A stretch of DNA of 64,000 bases from Avoscillospira_A sp052117125 (GTDB lineage Bacteria; Bacillota; Clostridia; Oscillospirales; Oscillospiraceae), in contig NZ_JBQKJT010000004.1 of NCBI RefSeq assembly GCF_052117125.1, positions 62,001 through 126,000 of the forward strand. The letters are read 5' to 3'. Numbering within the stretch: the first letter of the stretch is position 1; every line of letters begins with the position of its first letter. A program made the translations under genes and the position numbers. Of this stretch, positions 22,134 through 29,744 are shown piece by piece. The notes under the pieces were generated by a model, which was not told the DNA's origin, did not search any database, and saw nothing but the letters and a program-made list of their open reading frames with translations.

Positions 22134-23144
22134 TTACATTCCTCCCATATTCATATTTTGGCCGGGATTGTTTTCATAGTCCGCAAGAGAATGGGGATTT
22201 TCTTCGCCATAAAGGTCGAAGAGGATGTCATCCACCTGTTTGCGGACAGCCGGGTCATCCGTCAGAGTCTCATACCGGAAACCCGTCACATCCCGATACG
22301 GCAGTTCCTGCCGGATGGCAGCCAGATAGGTTTGGGGATCGTGATACTCCCGCTGTTCCCCATTGGCAAAGGTCGCACGCCCCACGGCCCTGTTCTGCTG
22401 GGCCATCTGCTGCTGACGCAGGTCATAGCAGTAGAGATACCCCTGGTAGTCGCCGGGAAACGGGGTGCAGCGCAGGCAGTAGCGGTAATGCTCCGTTTCT
22501 GCGATGTAGCCATAACTCCGGCCGTCCTCGGTGATGGCCCCGCCGTTCCGATAGCAGTAGGCTCTCATCGATGCCAGGTCCTTCAACGGGCCATCGGCAC
22601 GAAGGGTGTCCACCACTTCCTGAAGGTCATCCTTAAATTCCCCGGTGTTGAATTGGTCTTCGTTATGGGGCCACCAGGAATGGTGAAATCCTTTTCCGGA
22701 AGAACCGAAATCCATCCGCACATGGCCCACTGTACCGGCCTGAAGGTCCCGTTCTTCTTCCACCTGAGAATAGAACAGGCCCGCCTCCTCACGGGAAGCG
22801 GGCCTGAGTTTATATTTGGGTGGAGTCTTCAACCCATACTGTTTGCAAAATTCCGTGAGTGTGATCTCATCGCCGAGAAAATCCAGCGCATCACCAATCT
22901 CACGGTAGTCCTGATTATCCGGAAAGGAAATCGGTTCCGGCACAACGATAGAACCAGCGTGATTAACCACAACCAGAATTTCCAGCGTACAGGGTGAGCC
23001 CGGATCATTGTCACTGCCTCGCAGATCATATACATGCCAACCGTCCGGCACAGTGTGGGTGTCTACTCGCGCATTGGTGAACAGGGCAGGCTTCCCAAAT
23101 AGCTCGATATGCTCATACTCCTCAGTCATCGCATTGACGCTCAT
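22134..23144 (-). CDS. LPD28-like protein with Met-rich tail
   Basis: 336 residues. The N-terminal ~115 residues match the LPD28-type domain of mobile-element proteins: EEYEHIELFGKPALFTNARV, DGWHVYDLRGSDNDPGSPCT, ISFPDNQDYREIGDALDFLG. The middle (ADGPLKDLASMRAYCYRNGG, YGYIAETEHYRYCLRCTPFP) is a second conserved ICE segment. The end is GQNMNMGGM. No catalytic motif recognised. SD AGAGGTG precedes ATG 23144. It lies 47 bp after a 37-codon membrane-peptide gene and directly before the DUF4314 gene (start at 22133). Confidence 0.7.
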   Translation of the reverse strand: MSVNAMTEEYEHIELFGKPALFTNARVDTHTVPDGWHVYDLRGSDNDPGSPCTLEILVVVNHAGSIVVPEPISFPDNQDYREIGDALDFLGDEITLTEFCKQYGLKTPPKYKLRPASREEAGLFYSQVEEERDLQAGTVGHVRMDFGSSGKGFHHSWWPHNEDQFNTGEFKDDLQEVVDTLRADGPLKDLASMRAYCYRNGGAITEDGRSYGYIAETEHYRYCLRCTPFPGDYQGYLYCYDLRQQQMAQQNRAVGRATFANGEQREYHDPQTYLAAIRQELPYRDVTGFRYETLTDDPAVRKQVDDILFDLYGEENPHSLADYENNPGQNMNMGGM

Positions 23145-23190
23145 TATTTCACCTCTTTCCCCTTGGTATAGCTACACAACATACCACAGC

Positions 23191-23304
23191 TCAGCGGAAA
23201 TGGCTATGGCCAAAAGGCATCTTGCCGGAAAAGTGGAGATACCCGGCGACAGCGGCTCCCAGTGCCGCCATAGATGCTATTGTGATCATTATTTTCTTCT
23301 TCAT
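23191..23304 (-). CDS. 37-residue single-helix membrane peptide
   Basis: A short open frame with a perfect-looking SD (GGGAGG, 7 nt before ATG 23304). The product starts MKKKIMITIASMAALGAAVA, a lysine-rich start plus one hydrophobic helix, and ends FGHSHFR with several His. It lies between the LPD28-like gene and ArdA-like gene 3, in operon orientation. Function unknown; a small membrane-associated regulator or a signal-peptide-like product is possible. Confidence 0.55.
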   Translation of the reverse strand: MKKKIMITIASMAALGAAVAGYLHFSGKMPFGHSHFR

Positions 23305-23407
23305 TCACATTCCTCCCAATCATTGGATCGTGTTGTTCAGGTCACCTGCATATCGAGGAGAGAATACGCCGCCAGCTTTACGCAGAGCAGTTCGGTTTCG
23401 TGGGGCA

Positions 23408-24529
23408 TCAGGAAAGCCCTTCCATCTCCATCGCCTGCGTTTCCTCAGCAAAGGGGCTGCTGCACCGGCGAATCAGGCCAAATTCCGTGCGCCGGACTCC
23501 GTCCTCCACCATGGCGTCCTCGCCCAGCTTCTCGAAATCCATATACCCGTCGATGGTATCGATCAGTTCATCATCGGCACCGATGCGCCGAAGGACCGTT
23601 TGCCCGTATTCATAGGCGTCCTCCGGGATGCGCTCGTAGTCGTCCAGATTCATGGCATAGCGGAGCGCCTCCTGCATGGTCCCTGGCTGTTCCACAGAAA
23701 GAACCGACAGATATTTCAGCAGCTCACCATCGTCACACTGCATCCCCTCAATGGCCCAGGCCAATTCGTTTGCGTCTTCCACGCAGACCCCTGTAGTGGG
23801 AATATGCTCGTCCATATAGGGAACAGAAAACGACACTCTGGTGATTGCTGCCTCGGCAAAACAATCGATGCCCAGTGTTCTTTTTACTCGCTCCAATTCC
23901 TCTTTCGTTGCCGGAAGGCAGACGATCGCTTGCGCCTTAGCGGAGGAGAGGTCGAGCTGGACCTTCGACTTTTTCTCTCTGACAAGCGCATCATCCTGCT
24001 TGCGGAGCACATAGCCTGCATGGGTATAGGCGCCGCCATGGTCGGCATAGTATTCTGCGCCGATCTTCGCAAAGTCCAGGTAGGGCCAGGCGGCTTCAGG
24101 GAATCTGGGATCGCCCTGAATCTGGCCTGCAACAGCGACATAACGGCCAAGTGTCACATCTGAATTGACATTGGGAATGAGGATGTAGTCCGGCACCTGT
24201 TCCGCCACACGAATCATATCACTCAGGTCATTGATGCTGCTGCCATCCAATGCGCCGGCATAGATGTTCCGTTCACGGGAGTCCATTTTGGCAATGATGC
24301 TGGAAAGCTGATTCAGCTGTGCAAGCTGCGTTCTGGAATCGGGGTCAAGCCCGCTGAGGTACGACGGCAGATTAGCGATCACGCTTTTGATCTCGACGAT
24401 CTCTGTTTTGCCCGTTCTGCTGGCCTCATCAAGCCGGCTGACCGCTTCTGTCATAGCGTCATGCGATGCGGGAAAATGGAGCGGGACAATGGCCGGACTG
24501 CCGCTTCGTTTCATGAAGAGTTGGATCAT
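23408..24529 (-). CDS. ArdA-like antirestriction-type protein 3
   Basis: 373 residues, acidic. Domain A begins ~70 (LNQLSSIIAKMDSRERNIYA, VTLGRYVAVAGQIQGDPRFP, PYLDFAKIGAEYYADHGGAY, THAGYVL). The spacer has LPATKEELERVKRTLGIDCF. Domain B begins ~250 (EDANELAWAIEGMQCDDGEL, YAMNLDDYERIPEDAYEYGQ, YMDFEKLGEDAMVEDGV). The layout is the same as in genes 19865 and 24526. It ends QAMEMEGLS. ATG 24529 overlaps the upstream stop (ATGA). Likely a DNA-mimic antirestriction protein; the number of copies is unusual. Confidence 0.65.
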   Translation of the reverse strand: MIQLFMKRSGSPAIVPLHFPASHDAMTEAVSRLDEASRTGKTEIVEIKSVIANLPSYLSGLDPDSRTQLAQLNQLSSIIAKMDSRERNIYAGALDGSSINDLSDMIRVAEQVPDYILIPNVNSDVTLGRYVAVAGQIQGDPRFPEAAWPYLDFAKIGAEYYADHGGAYTHAGYVLRKQDDALVREKKSKVQLDLSSAKAQAIVCLPATKEELERVKRTLGIDCFAEAAITRVSFSVPYMDEHIPTTGVCVEDANELAWAIEGMQCDDGELLKYLSVLSVEQPGTMQEALRYAMNLDDYERIPEDAYEYGQTVLRRIGADDELIDTIDGYMDFEKLGEDAMVEDGVRRTEFGLIRRCSSPFAEETQAMEMEGLS

Positions 24530-25725
24530 GCCATTCCCCCTATCTGAAAGTCCTGTTCCCGCTGATAGGCTTCTGCCGGGTCATCCGCCATCAGTTCCTC
24601 CAGACTCAGCGCACCCTGGTAGGCGATATAGCCGCGGTCAGTAAACACGCCGGACTCCTGATCCATGTGCTGCAGGCCATACCGCTCGTAGTCATAGAAC
24701 TCGTCCAGATTGGGGTCATACTCAAAATGACCGGATTTCTGGATCATGTATTTTCCGTATTCCGCAGGGGTATGTGCGCCGGGGGCAAATGCAAAGAGAT
24801 CCAGGTTTTCCGCCAGATGCCGGATCTGACCGGCGCACTCCGGCTTGGCCATGCTGACTGCGGCCCCCAGCTTCTCACGGGCGTCATATGAAAGCTTGTC
24901 CATGACCAGCGCCAGCTCATTGAGCTCGTGTATGTTTTCGCACCGGAAGTCCAGTACCACATCCACTTCCTCGGGAAATGAGCTTTCACTCATCCAAAGA
25001 CACCTATTCTCAGGCGCAATGCCGCTGCGCTGCATGGCGCGTTCAATCTGGCCTTTGGAGGCAGGGAGGTATATCCAGGTGACATTTTGGGTGTTCTCCG
25101 GTTCCTGTCGGGAAGATATTCCGATAGCGGTCAGATCGGCCTCATAGTGATAGCAGGGCAGGTGCTTTCCATCGTAGAGCTGCGAGAGCTGCATACCGTT
25201 GTCATAGACCACACCGTAGCGGGTGATGGTTCCCTCGTTGCCCTCAATCAGCAAGATGGCGGTTTCCTCTCCGTCCAACTGCTCCAGTTCCTCCATGCTG
25301 GCACACCCGCCATGGATGTTCATGTAGTGATCACGGCCAACCTCTTTCAAATTTGTGAAGTCCGTAATCACCGTTGCCTGCTGGCAGCAAAAGGTCAGGT
25401 TGATGAGATCCTTCATGCTGGTGAGCTGCAGTTTTTCGGCCATGGCCTGAAATTGCGAAAACTCGCCCACATCAAAGCTGTCCAGCCGCTTAGCCAGATA
25501 GTCCAGCTCGTCCAGATTGACCCTGGCACCTTCCAGCCGATACAGCACAGGCCAGGCGCTGTCGAGTGCGTCCACATGGCAGTCGGCATCCGATACATGG
25601 CCGATTTCCAGTGACTCCAACAGCGCAACGCAGTGGTCGTATTGATTTCTGGGAATGGGCAGGGGGATCGTCGCAACACCATATTCCGGGTGGTCGGCGT
25701 TGCTCAGAACTGCTTTCATGATCAA
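24526..25725 (-). CDS. ArdA-like antirestriction-type protein 4
   Basis: 399 residues, acidic. N-terminal part with PLPIPRNQYDHCVALLESLE; domain A ~65-170 (VNLDELDYLAKRLDSFDVGE) in diverged form; spacer with YLPASKGQIERAMQRSGIAP; domain B from ~270 (CENIHELNELALVMDKLSYD, RHLAENLDLFAFAPGAHTPA, YGKYMIQKSGHFEYDPNLDE, FTDRGYIAYQG). It ends FQIGGMA. The start is TTG 25725, 6 nt after AAAGGTGA, or ATG 25719. It follows the Cys-rich gene with overlap, opening the run of ArdA-like genes. Confidence 0.65.
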   Translation of the reverse strand: MIMKAVLSNADHPEYGVATIPLPIPRNQYDHCVALLESLEIGHVSDADCHVDALDSAWPVLYRLEGARVNLDELDYLAKRLDSFDVGEFSQFQAMAEKLQLTSMKDLINLTFCCQQATVITDFTNLKEVGRDHYMNIHGGCASMEELEQLDGEETAILLIEGNEGTITRYGVVYDNGMQLSQLYDGKHLPCYHYEADLTAIGISSRQEPENTQNVTWIYLPASKGQIERAMQRSGIAPENRCLWMSESSFPEEVDVVLDFRCENIHELNELALVMDKLSYDAREKLGAAVSMAKPECAGQIRHLAENLDLFAFAPGAHTPAEYGKYMIQKSGHFEYDPNLDEFYDYERYGLQHMDQESGVFTDRGYIAYQGALSLEELMADDPAEAYQREQDFQIGGMA

Positions 25726-26417
25726 TTTGCATCACCTTTCTTTTTCTCAAAATTCAAAATCGCATCACCGTACTTGGCCAGAAGCAGAGCGCAGATAATC
25801 AGGTGGAACGCCTCATCTGTGACCAATTCGGGGGATGCGAGATCGGCAATGGTAATGTTTTGGCTGCCGGTGGAAATGGCTTTGGCCGCCTGATAAACGC
25901 TGTAAAGCTCCGGCTGGATGCCGGCCAGCCGGAGGGACTGGAAATCAAATCCGCAGGCATCAAACTTCCAGATCATCCTGCGCCAGATATCGTCGTAGGC
26001 TGTCAGGAGAAACAGTGCGGCCTGGTTGCGCTGCGACAATCGGCGGCAACGTGTTCGCCAGTGCATCCAACGGCTACGGTGTTCGTCAGAATGGAAGGCT
26101 TGCAGAGGATATGGGTAGATCTCCTGTGCCAACCGTTTCCAAAGCCTCATTCTCAGCTTGCCACGGAGGCAGTCCTCAATTACTTTCGCAAGGCTGAGCG
26201 ACCCGGTCTCGATTCGTTCCCCCAGGCAAGTGCATTCACACAGCGGGCAGGGATTTTCCTTTGAGTAGTTTGTGCAGTACTGGCAATCGACATCTTCAGA
26301 CTGATAGTGAAATGTAGGTCGGCGTAGGCCGTGACCTCTGGGCTTGAAATGGGGCGGGGTCATCATCATCTGCTCCATCTGGTATAAGGGGGTATCTCTC
26401 ATGAAGTAGCGCGTCAT
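25722..26417 (-). CDS. Conserved ICE protein with a Cys cluster
   Basis: 231 residues. Residues ~44-64 hold CQYCTNYSKENPCPLCECTC, six Cys in a pattern suited to zinc or an Fe-S cluster. The rest is helical and basic (WMHWRTRCRRLSQRNQAALF, DDIWRRMIWKFDACGFDFQS), with a C-terminal FHLIICALLLAKYGDAILNF. No family recognised. It opens the ArdA-like operon after a terminator, with SD AAAGGAG. It could be a DNA-binding regulator of the operon (inference). It overlaps the next gene by four bases. Confidence 0.6.
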   Translation of the reverse strand: MTRYFMRDTPLYQMEQMMMTPPHFKPRGHGLRRPTFHYQSEDVDCQYCTNYSKENPCPLCECTCLGERIETGSLSLAKVIEDCLRGKLRMRLWKRLAQEIYPYPLQAFHSDEHRSRWMHWRTRCRRLSQRNQAALFLLTAYDDIWRRMIWKFDACGFDFQSLRLAGIQPELYSVYQAAKAISTGSQNITIADLASPELVTDEAFHLIICALLLAKYGDAILNFEKKKGDAN

Positions 26418-26443
26418 GGGTGGTGTGCTCCTTTCGGTGAAAT

Positions 26444-26481
26444 AAAAAAGCGCCGGAGTCTTATTTCTAAAACTCCGGCGC
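26444..26481 (-). terminator. Rho-independent terminator after gene 26490-27182
   Basis: GCGCCGGAGT and its complement form a perfect 10-bp stem with a 12-nt loop, followed on the minus strand by TTTTTTATTT. It ends the transcript of gene 26490-27182 and isolates it from the ArdA-like operon. Confidence 0.85.
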
Positions 26482-26489
26482 TCGGTGTA

Positions 26490-27182
26490 TTACATGGTCA
26501 GTTCCTGGCTTTGAGAATCCAAGGAGTGCTGCTCCTGCTCTCGCATGCGCTCCAGGATGTTGGGCATTCCACGTAGGATCTGTTCCTGAACACTTTTAAT
26601 GCATTGTTCCTGGTCGACAGTCAAATCAACTCCGGCATCCAGTGTGTCGGTGCAGCATCGATAGATTTCGGTGAGCTGTGCTTCGTTAAAAATCAGCTGT
26701 TTGGAGACGAGACCGGCACGGATGGCGAAGTCCTGCTTGGCTCCCGTATAGTTATCCTGAAAGTAATGGCCTTGGTTGAGACCTGTGCGGTCACAGCTCC
26801 AGTCCCATGTGACGAAATGGACGCCAAGCCGGGTGGGGTGGGCAGCCAGCACTGTGCCGTTGAAGTCGGCCAGCAGGCGGTAGTCGCCGGTCAGGCTTTG
26901 GGCCTGCAGGGGCGGAGCCTGTTCCAGCAGCGTCATGTACTCCCGCACTGTGCAGGCCAGATCAGTGACTCGCTCACAGGCTCGTTCCCGTTCCGCCGTT
27001 GCCACATCCTCCTGCCAGTAGCGAACCCCTCCGCCCTCTGTGATCCGGCAGAGGGGGAGACCATCCCATTCCACCGGGAGAAGATCATCCTGCTCCGGCT
27101 GCGTGGTGAAGCCTTCCCGGCCAAGCACCGTGCAAAGTTCTCGGTAAAATTGTTCTCTATCCATCTTGTTGTGATGCTCCAT
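26490..27182 (-). CDS. ICE-end protein of unknown function with Met-ended tail
   Basis: 230 residues from ATG 27182, SD GGAGGTC. It contains a conserved soluble region (YRLLADFNGTVLAAHPTRLG, VHFVTWDWSCDRTGLNQGHY, FQDNYTGAKQDFAIRAGLVS) and a C-terminal helix, ending SQELTM. The central segment resembles a domain seen in proteins of related ICEs next to YodL and LPD genes; no enzymatic motif is seen. It is the outermost element gene, transcribed alone between two terminators, so it may be regulated independently. Function unknown. Confidence 0.6.
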   Translation of the reverse strand: MEHHNKMDREQFYRELCTVLGREGFTTQPEQDDLLPVEWDGLPLCRITEGGGVRYWQEDVATAERERACERVTDLACTVREYMTLLEQAPPLQAQSLTGDYRLLADFNGTVLAAHPTRLGVHFVTWDWSCDRTGLNQGHYFQDNYTGAKQDFAIRAGLVSKQLIFNEAQLTEIYRCCTDTLDAGVDLTVDQEQCIKSVQEQILRGMPNILERMREQEQHSLDSQSQELTM

Positions 27183-27225
27183 CAGAAAGACCTCCAGTCA
27201 TTTCAATTTATACGCCCGCGCAAAT

Positions 27226-27258
27226 AAAAAAAGCCGCCACCTGAATATAGGTGACGGC
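27226..27258 (-). terminator. Terminator in the leader region of gene 26490-27182
   Basis: GCCGTCACCT and AGGTGGCGGC form a 10-bp stem with one mismatch and a 6-nt loop, followed by seven T on the minus strand. It lies 44 bp upstream of ATG 27182, so it either stops transcription entering from the chromosome or attenuates the gene. Confidence 0.75.
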
Positions 27259-27270
27259 CACAGAACTTCA

Positions 27271-27315
27271 GAACGAAGTGGATTGTACTACATTTTGGTA
27301 CAATCCACTTCGTTC
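27271..27315. repeat. 18-bp perfect inverted repeat at the ICE end
   Basis: GAACGAAGTGGATTGTAC is followed by a 9-nt spacer and by its exact reverse complement. There is no T-run on either side, so it is not a normal terminator. Its position beside the element boundary suggests a recombinase, regulator or transposon-end site. Confidence 0.7.
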
Positions 27316-27472
27316 ACAAAAAATTAACAAAATATTTTTTGGAGAACACGAATTATTTCCGTATTTTCACCTCGAAAGCGGGCTGAAAAGCGCCGGGATT
27401 TAGTTCAAGTCCTCACCCCATAGGGGAAAGGCTGGATGATATCTTTTTCTTGTGCAGTAAAATTTGGACACG

Positions 27473-27509
27473 AAAAAAGCCCGGAAACCGCATGGTTCCG
27501 GGCTTTTTC
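27473..27509 (-). terminator. Terminator of the tRNA-fMet transcript
   Basis: AGCCCGGAA/TTCCGGGCT with a 9-nt loop and A/T runs on both sides (bidirectional in form). It lies 30 bp downstream of the tRNA-fMet 3' end. Confidence 0.85.
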
Positions 27510-27538
27510 GGTGCGATATCTTTTTTGGTCGCACAATG

Positions 27539-27615
<77 letters not shown>

Positions 27616-27645
27616 ATATTTCGTTGCACTCTCTAGTGCTCCATT

Positions 27646-27674
27646 ATTCTACCACGACAAACGTAGTCTGTCAA
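27646..27674 (-). promoter_or_regulatory. SigA-type promoter of tRNA-fMet
   Basis: TTGACA, 17-bp spacer, TAGAAT on the minus strand, ending 31 bp upstream of the mature tRNA 5' end. Confidence 0.85.
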
Positions 27675-27724
27675 CCCTTTTTTTATATTTTTTTGGCGGC
27701 TGCCTTCGACAAACTTTGCAGGAA

Positions 27725-27782
27725 CAAAAGCACGACCGAGAACAGCCCCTCCTGGGTCGGCTGGGCTGATCTCGGTCGGTGC
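27725..27782 (-). terminator. Terminator of the P-loop gene
   Basis: Long imperfect stem: GCACCGACCGAGA pairs with TCTCGGTCGTGC and inner CAGCC with GGCTG; TTTTG follows on the minus strand. It lies 50 bp downstream of gene 27833-28243. Confidence 0.7.
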
Positions 27783-27832
27783 TACAGCAGAGCACGCAGC
27801 GCGTCTCCGCATTCCTTCCAAATTAGATCGGC

Positions 27833-28243
27833 TCAGAAATACTTCTTTACGCCCTCAGGCATTTTCTCGGGTTCGTCGGAAATGACGACGGTGAACTTCA
27901 TGTTGTTGATCTTACCGAACTCGTTGCACCAGTTCAGGAACTCCTCCGTCTCGGCCACATCGTCGCTGCCGGTGATCTTGTAGAGGCTGTCAATAAACAC
28001 GTGGGTGATATCAAAGTTGCCGGCATGCAAGCCGCTGATGAATCCCTTGAGGAAGGTGACACTGCCCATCTGATACTCGCCGGCCTCGATCAGACGCACA
28101 CGATAATCGATATCAAACGTCAGCTTATTGCCCTTCTCAATGCAGACCATGCTGCCGGATTCCGTGGCAATGGCTTCGTTAATGGCATTGATGAGATTCT
28201 TCGTCTTGCCGGAGCCCTTGAGACCCACAATCACTTTAACCAT
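27833..28243 (-). CDS. Small P-loop NTPase of unknown function
   Basis: 136 residues. Walker A GLKGSGKTKNLINAI starts at residue 7; a Walker B-like VFIDSLYKITG follows at ~82, and TVVISDEPEKMPEGV closes the protein. It is a complete minimal P-loop domain without an added sensor or lid domain. Homologues are widespread in Clostridia, sometimes loosely labelled PilT-like; the role is not known to me. It has its own promoter (28291-28319) and terminator, so it is a single-gene transcript. SD AGGAGG lies 7 nt before the start. Confidence 0.8.
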   Translation of the reverse strand: MVKVIVGLKGSGKTKNLINAINEAIATESGSMVCIEKGNKLTFDIDYRVRLIEAGEYQMGSVTFLKGFISGLHAGNFDITHVFIDSLYKITGSDDVAETEEFLNWCNEFGKINNMKFTVVISDEPEKMPEGVKKYF

Positions 28244-28290
28244 AGGAATACCTCCTTTTGCTCGGACCGTATCTCGTTGTCCGTGGCATT

Positions 28291-28319
28291 ATTTTAACAG
28301 TTTTACACAGAATATGCAA
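28291..28319 (-). promoter_or_regulatory. SigA-type promoter of the P-loop gene
   Basis: TTGCAT, 17-bp spacer, TAAAAT on the minus strand, about 48 bp before the start codon. Confidence 0.7.
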
Positions 28320-28386
28320 CTGTCACATTGGCCAAAACTGTGCATACTTTTCTGGAATGCAGTACGATAGTGCGCCAACTTCCAGA

Positions 28387-29661
28387 TTATTCCTCCGGCC
28401 GTCCCAGGAGCCGCGCCATCTGTTCGGACCACCGGGAGGGTCCTTCGCTGATGTAGACGTCCCGGCCCAGCATACCGGCGCAGAGGCAGGAGGTCAATTC
28501 AAAGAAGTACAGGAGCTGTCCCACATCTCCCGGCTCCATGCGTCCGCAGTCCACCTGGAAAATGGGCACACCATGGTCGGCCCCCACGGCGATGACCGCC
28601 GCCATGGCTTGTTCCTGGACATAATCCAGGGTGAACCCCTCCAAATAGTTGTACCCATCCTGATTCTGCCAGTCCATTTCCACGGCCACCTTCTGCTCCG
28701 GCGGATCGAAGCGCAGCACCGTCTGGACCAGGGGCTGGGCGCCGTCGCTGAACATTCCGTGCATGGTGTGCAGGTCTCCGGGAATCTCCGCCAGGGCAGG
28801 CAGCAGCCCCTCTCCGTTGGCGCAGGCCCGGCTGCCGAAGAGCTGCTTCCACCAGCGTCCCAGTGCCCCGGCATCGGGTTCCAGCATGGTCAGATATTCC
28901 GTCACCTTGCCCTGGCTGCCCAGAATGGTTCGGCCCGCCGCGTAGAGCCAGGCAGGATTTTCAAAAGAGCGGATTTCCATGGCCAGCCGGGCCGTCAATG
29001 CCCCGTCCAGCAATTTCCGGATATCGATACCCGCCACCGCCGCCGCCAGCAGCGCGCCGGGGTCCAGGACGCTGGCGTGGTCTCCCACCGTGGGCAGCAG
29101 ATTGAACGTTTTGTATCCTTCGGCGGCGGCAATCTCCCGCAGGGGACCGATGACCGGGTCCGTGCTGACATACACCCGCTCCCGGGCCTTTTCCGTACCG
29201 TAGCGCCGCTCCAGCATCCAGCGCAGCGCCCGGGTGGTCACCGCCGACTGCACATCGGCGCCGTCCCGGCCCAGCAGGTGTACACAGAAATCCCGCTTTT
29301 CCAGAAGCTCGGCCAGGTGCTGCCAGGATCGGGTGGACAGGTCGCTGCCGGCAAATACAATCTGTGTGCCGGGGCGCAGATTGTGGTTCCGGCCCCGCAA
29401 AAGCTCCACCACGGCCCGGACGCCTGCCACCGCGCTGTCGCTGCCCACGACCACCAGAATCCCCGCCTGGGCGCGGATGGTCCGGGCGGCCTCCTCCACC
29501 TGTTCCAGAACGGCGCTGTTATCGCCGTCCAGCCACGGCAGAAACGCGGCGGCCTCGCCGTCCATGAGGGCGGCATGGGCGGCAGAAATCTGCTGTTCGC
29601 TCTCCAACAGCATGGGCAGCGTCACACTGCACCAGATATTTGAAATGTCAACATTGACCAT
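28387..29661 (-). CDS. Glucose-6-phosphate isomerase homologue lacking catalytic residues
   Basis: 424 residues aligned end to end with bacterial Pgi by recalled sequence: ILVVVGSDSAVAG (69-80) for the GIGGS loop, VYVSTDPVIGPLREIAAAEG, AAAVAGIDI, WWKQLFG (270-276), PGDLHTMHG (294-302), LLYFFELTSCL. The phosphate loop SKSGTT reads GRDGAD (131-136), GGRYS reads GDHAS (193-197), the catalytic Glu before WWKQL is Arg269, and the C-terminal Lys is Ser (~412). Only the His of DLH (298) remains. So it probably does not isomerise sugar phosphates; a regulatory or SIS-type ligand-binding role is inferred. Own promoter upstream. Confidence 0.8.
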   Translation of the reverse strand: MVNVDISNIWCSVTLPMLLESEQQISAAHAALMDGEAAAFLPWLDGDNSAVLEQVEEAARTIRAQAGILVVVGSDSAVAGVRAVVELLRGRNHNLRPGTQIVFAGSDLSTRSWQHLAELLEKRDFCVHLLGRDGADVQSAVTTRALRWMLERRYGTEKARERVYVSTDPVIGPLREIAAAEGYKTFNLLPTVGDHASVLDPGALLAAAVAGIDIRKLLDGALTARLAMEIRSFENPAWLYAAGRTILGSQGKVTEYLTMLEPDAGALGRWWKQLFGSRACANGEGLLPALAEIPGDLHTMHGMFSDGAQPLVQTVLRFDPPEQKVAVEMDWQNQDGYNYLEGFTLDYVQEQAMAAVIAVGADHGVPIFQVDCGRMEPGDVGQLLYFFELTSCLCAGMLGRDVYISEGPSRWSEQMARLLGRPEE

Positions 29662-29709
29662 GGAAACACCTTTCTTTCAGCCGAAGGCCATAGATACCAA
29701 ATTAGATTT

Positions 29710-29738
29710 AGTATACTACAGTTCGACAGAAAATACAA
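29710..29738 (-). promoter_or_regulatory. SigA-type promoter of the Pgi-like gene
   Basis: TTGTAT, 17-bp spacer, TATACT on the minus strand, 49 bp before ATG 29661. Confidence 0.7.
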
Positions 29739-29744
29739 TCATTC

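Larger units (their letters stand above)
27183..27538. other. Gene-free ICE/chromosome junction region with three hairpins
   Basis: This stretch has no gene. It holds a minus-strand terminator (27226-27258), an 18-bp perfect inverted repeat (27271-27315), an AT-rich segment (27316-27360) and the terminator of tRNA-fMet (27473-27509). A short segment at 27396-27416 (GTTCAAGTCCTCACCCC) looks faintly like a tRNA 3' part but does not fold. The ICE boundary presumably lies here; the exact att site cannot be set without the other end of the element. Confidence 0.6.

Noticed and set aside
27390..27420. tRNA-3'-like fragment (GTTCAAGTCCTCACCCC) as an att duplicate
   Set aside because: The flanking bases do not form a T-stem and it does not match the adjacent tRNA-fMet 3' end. 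No second copy in the window.
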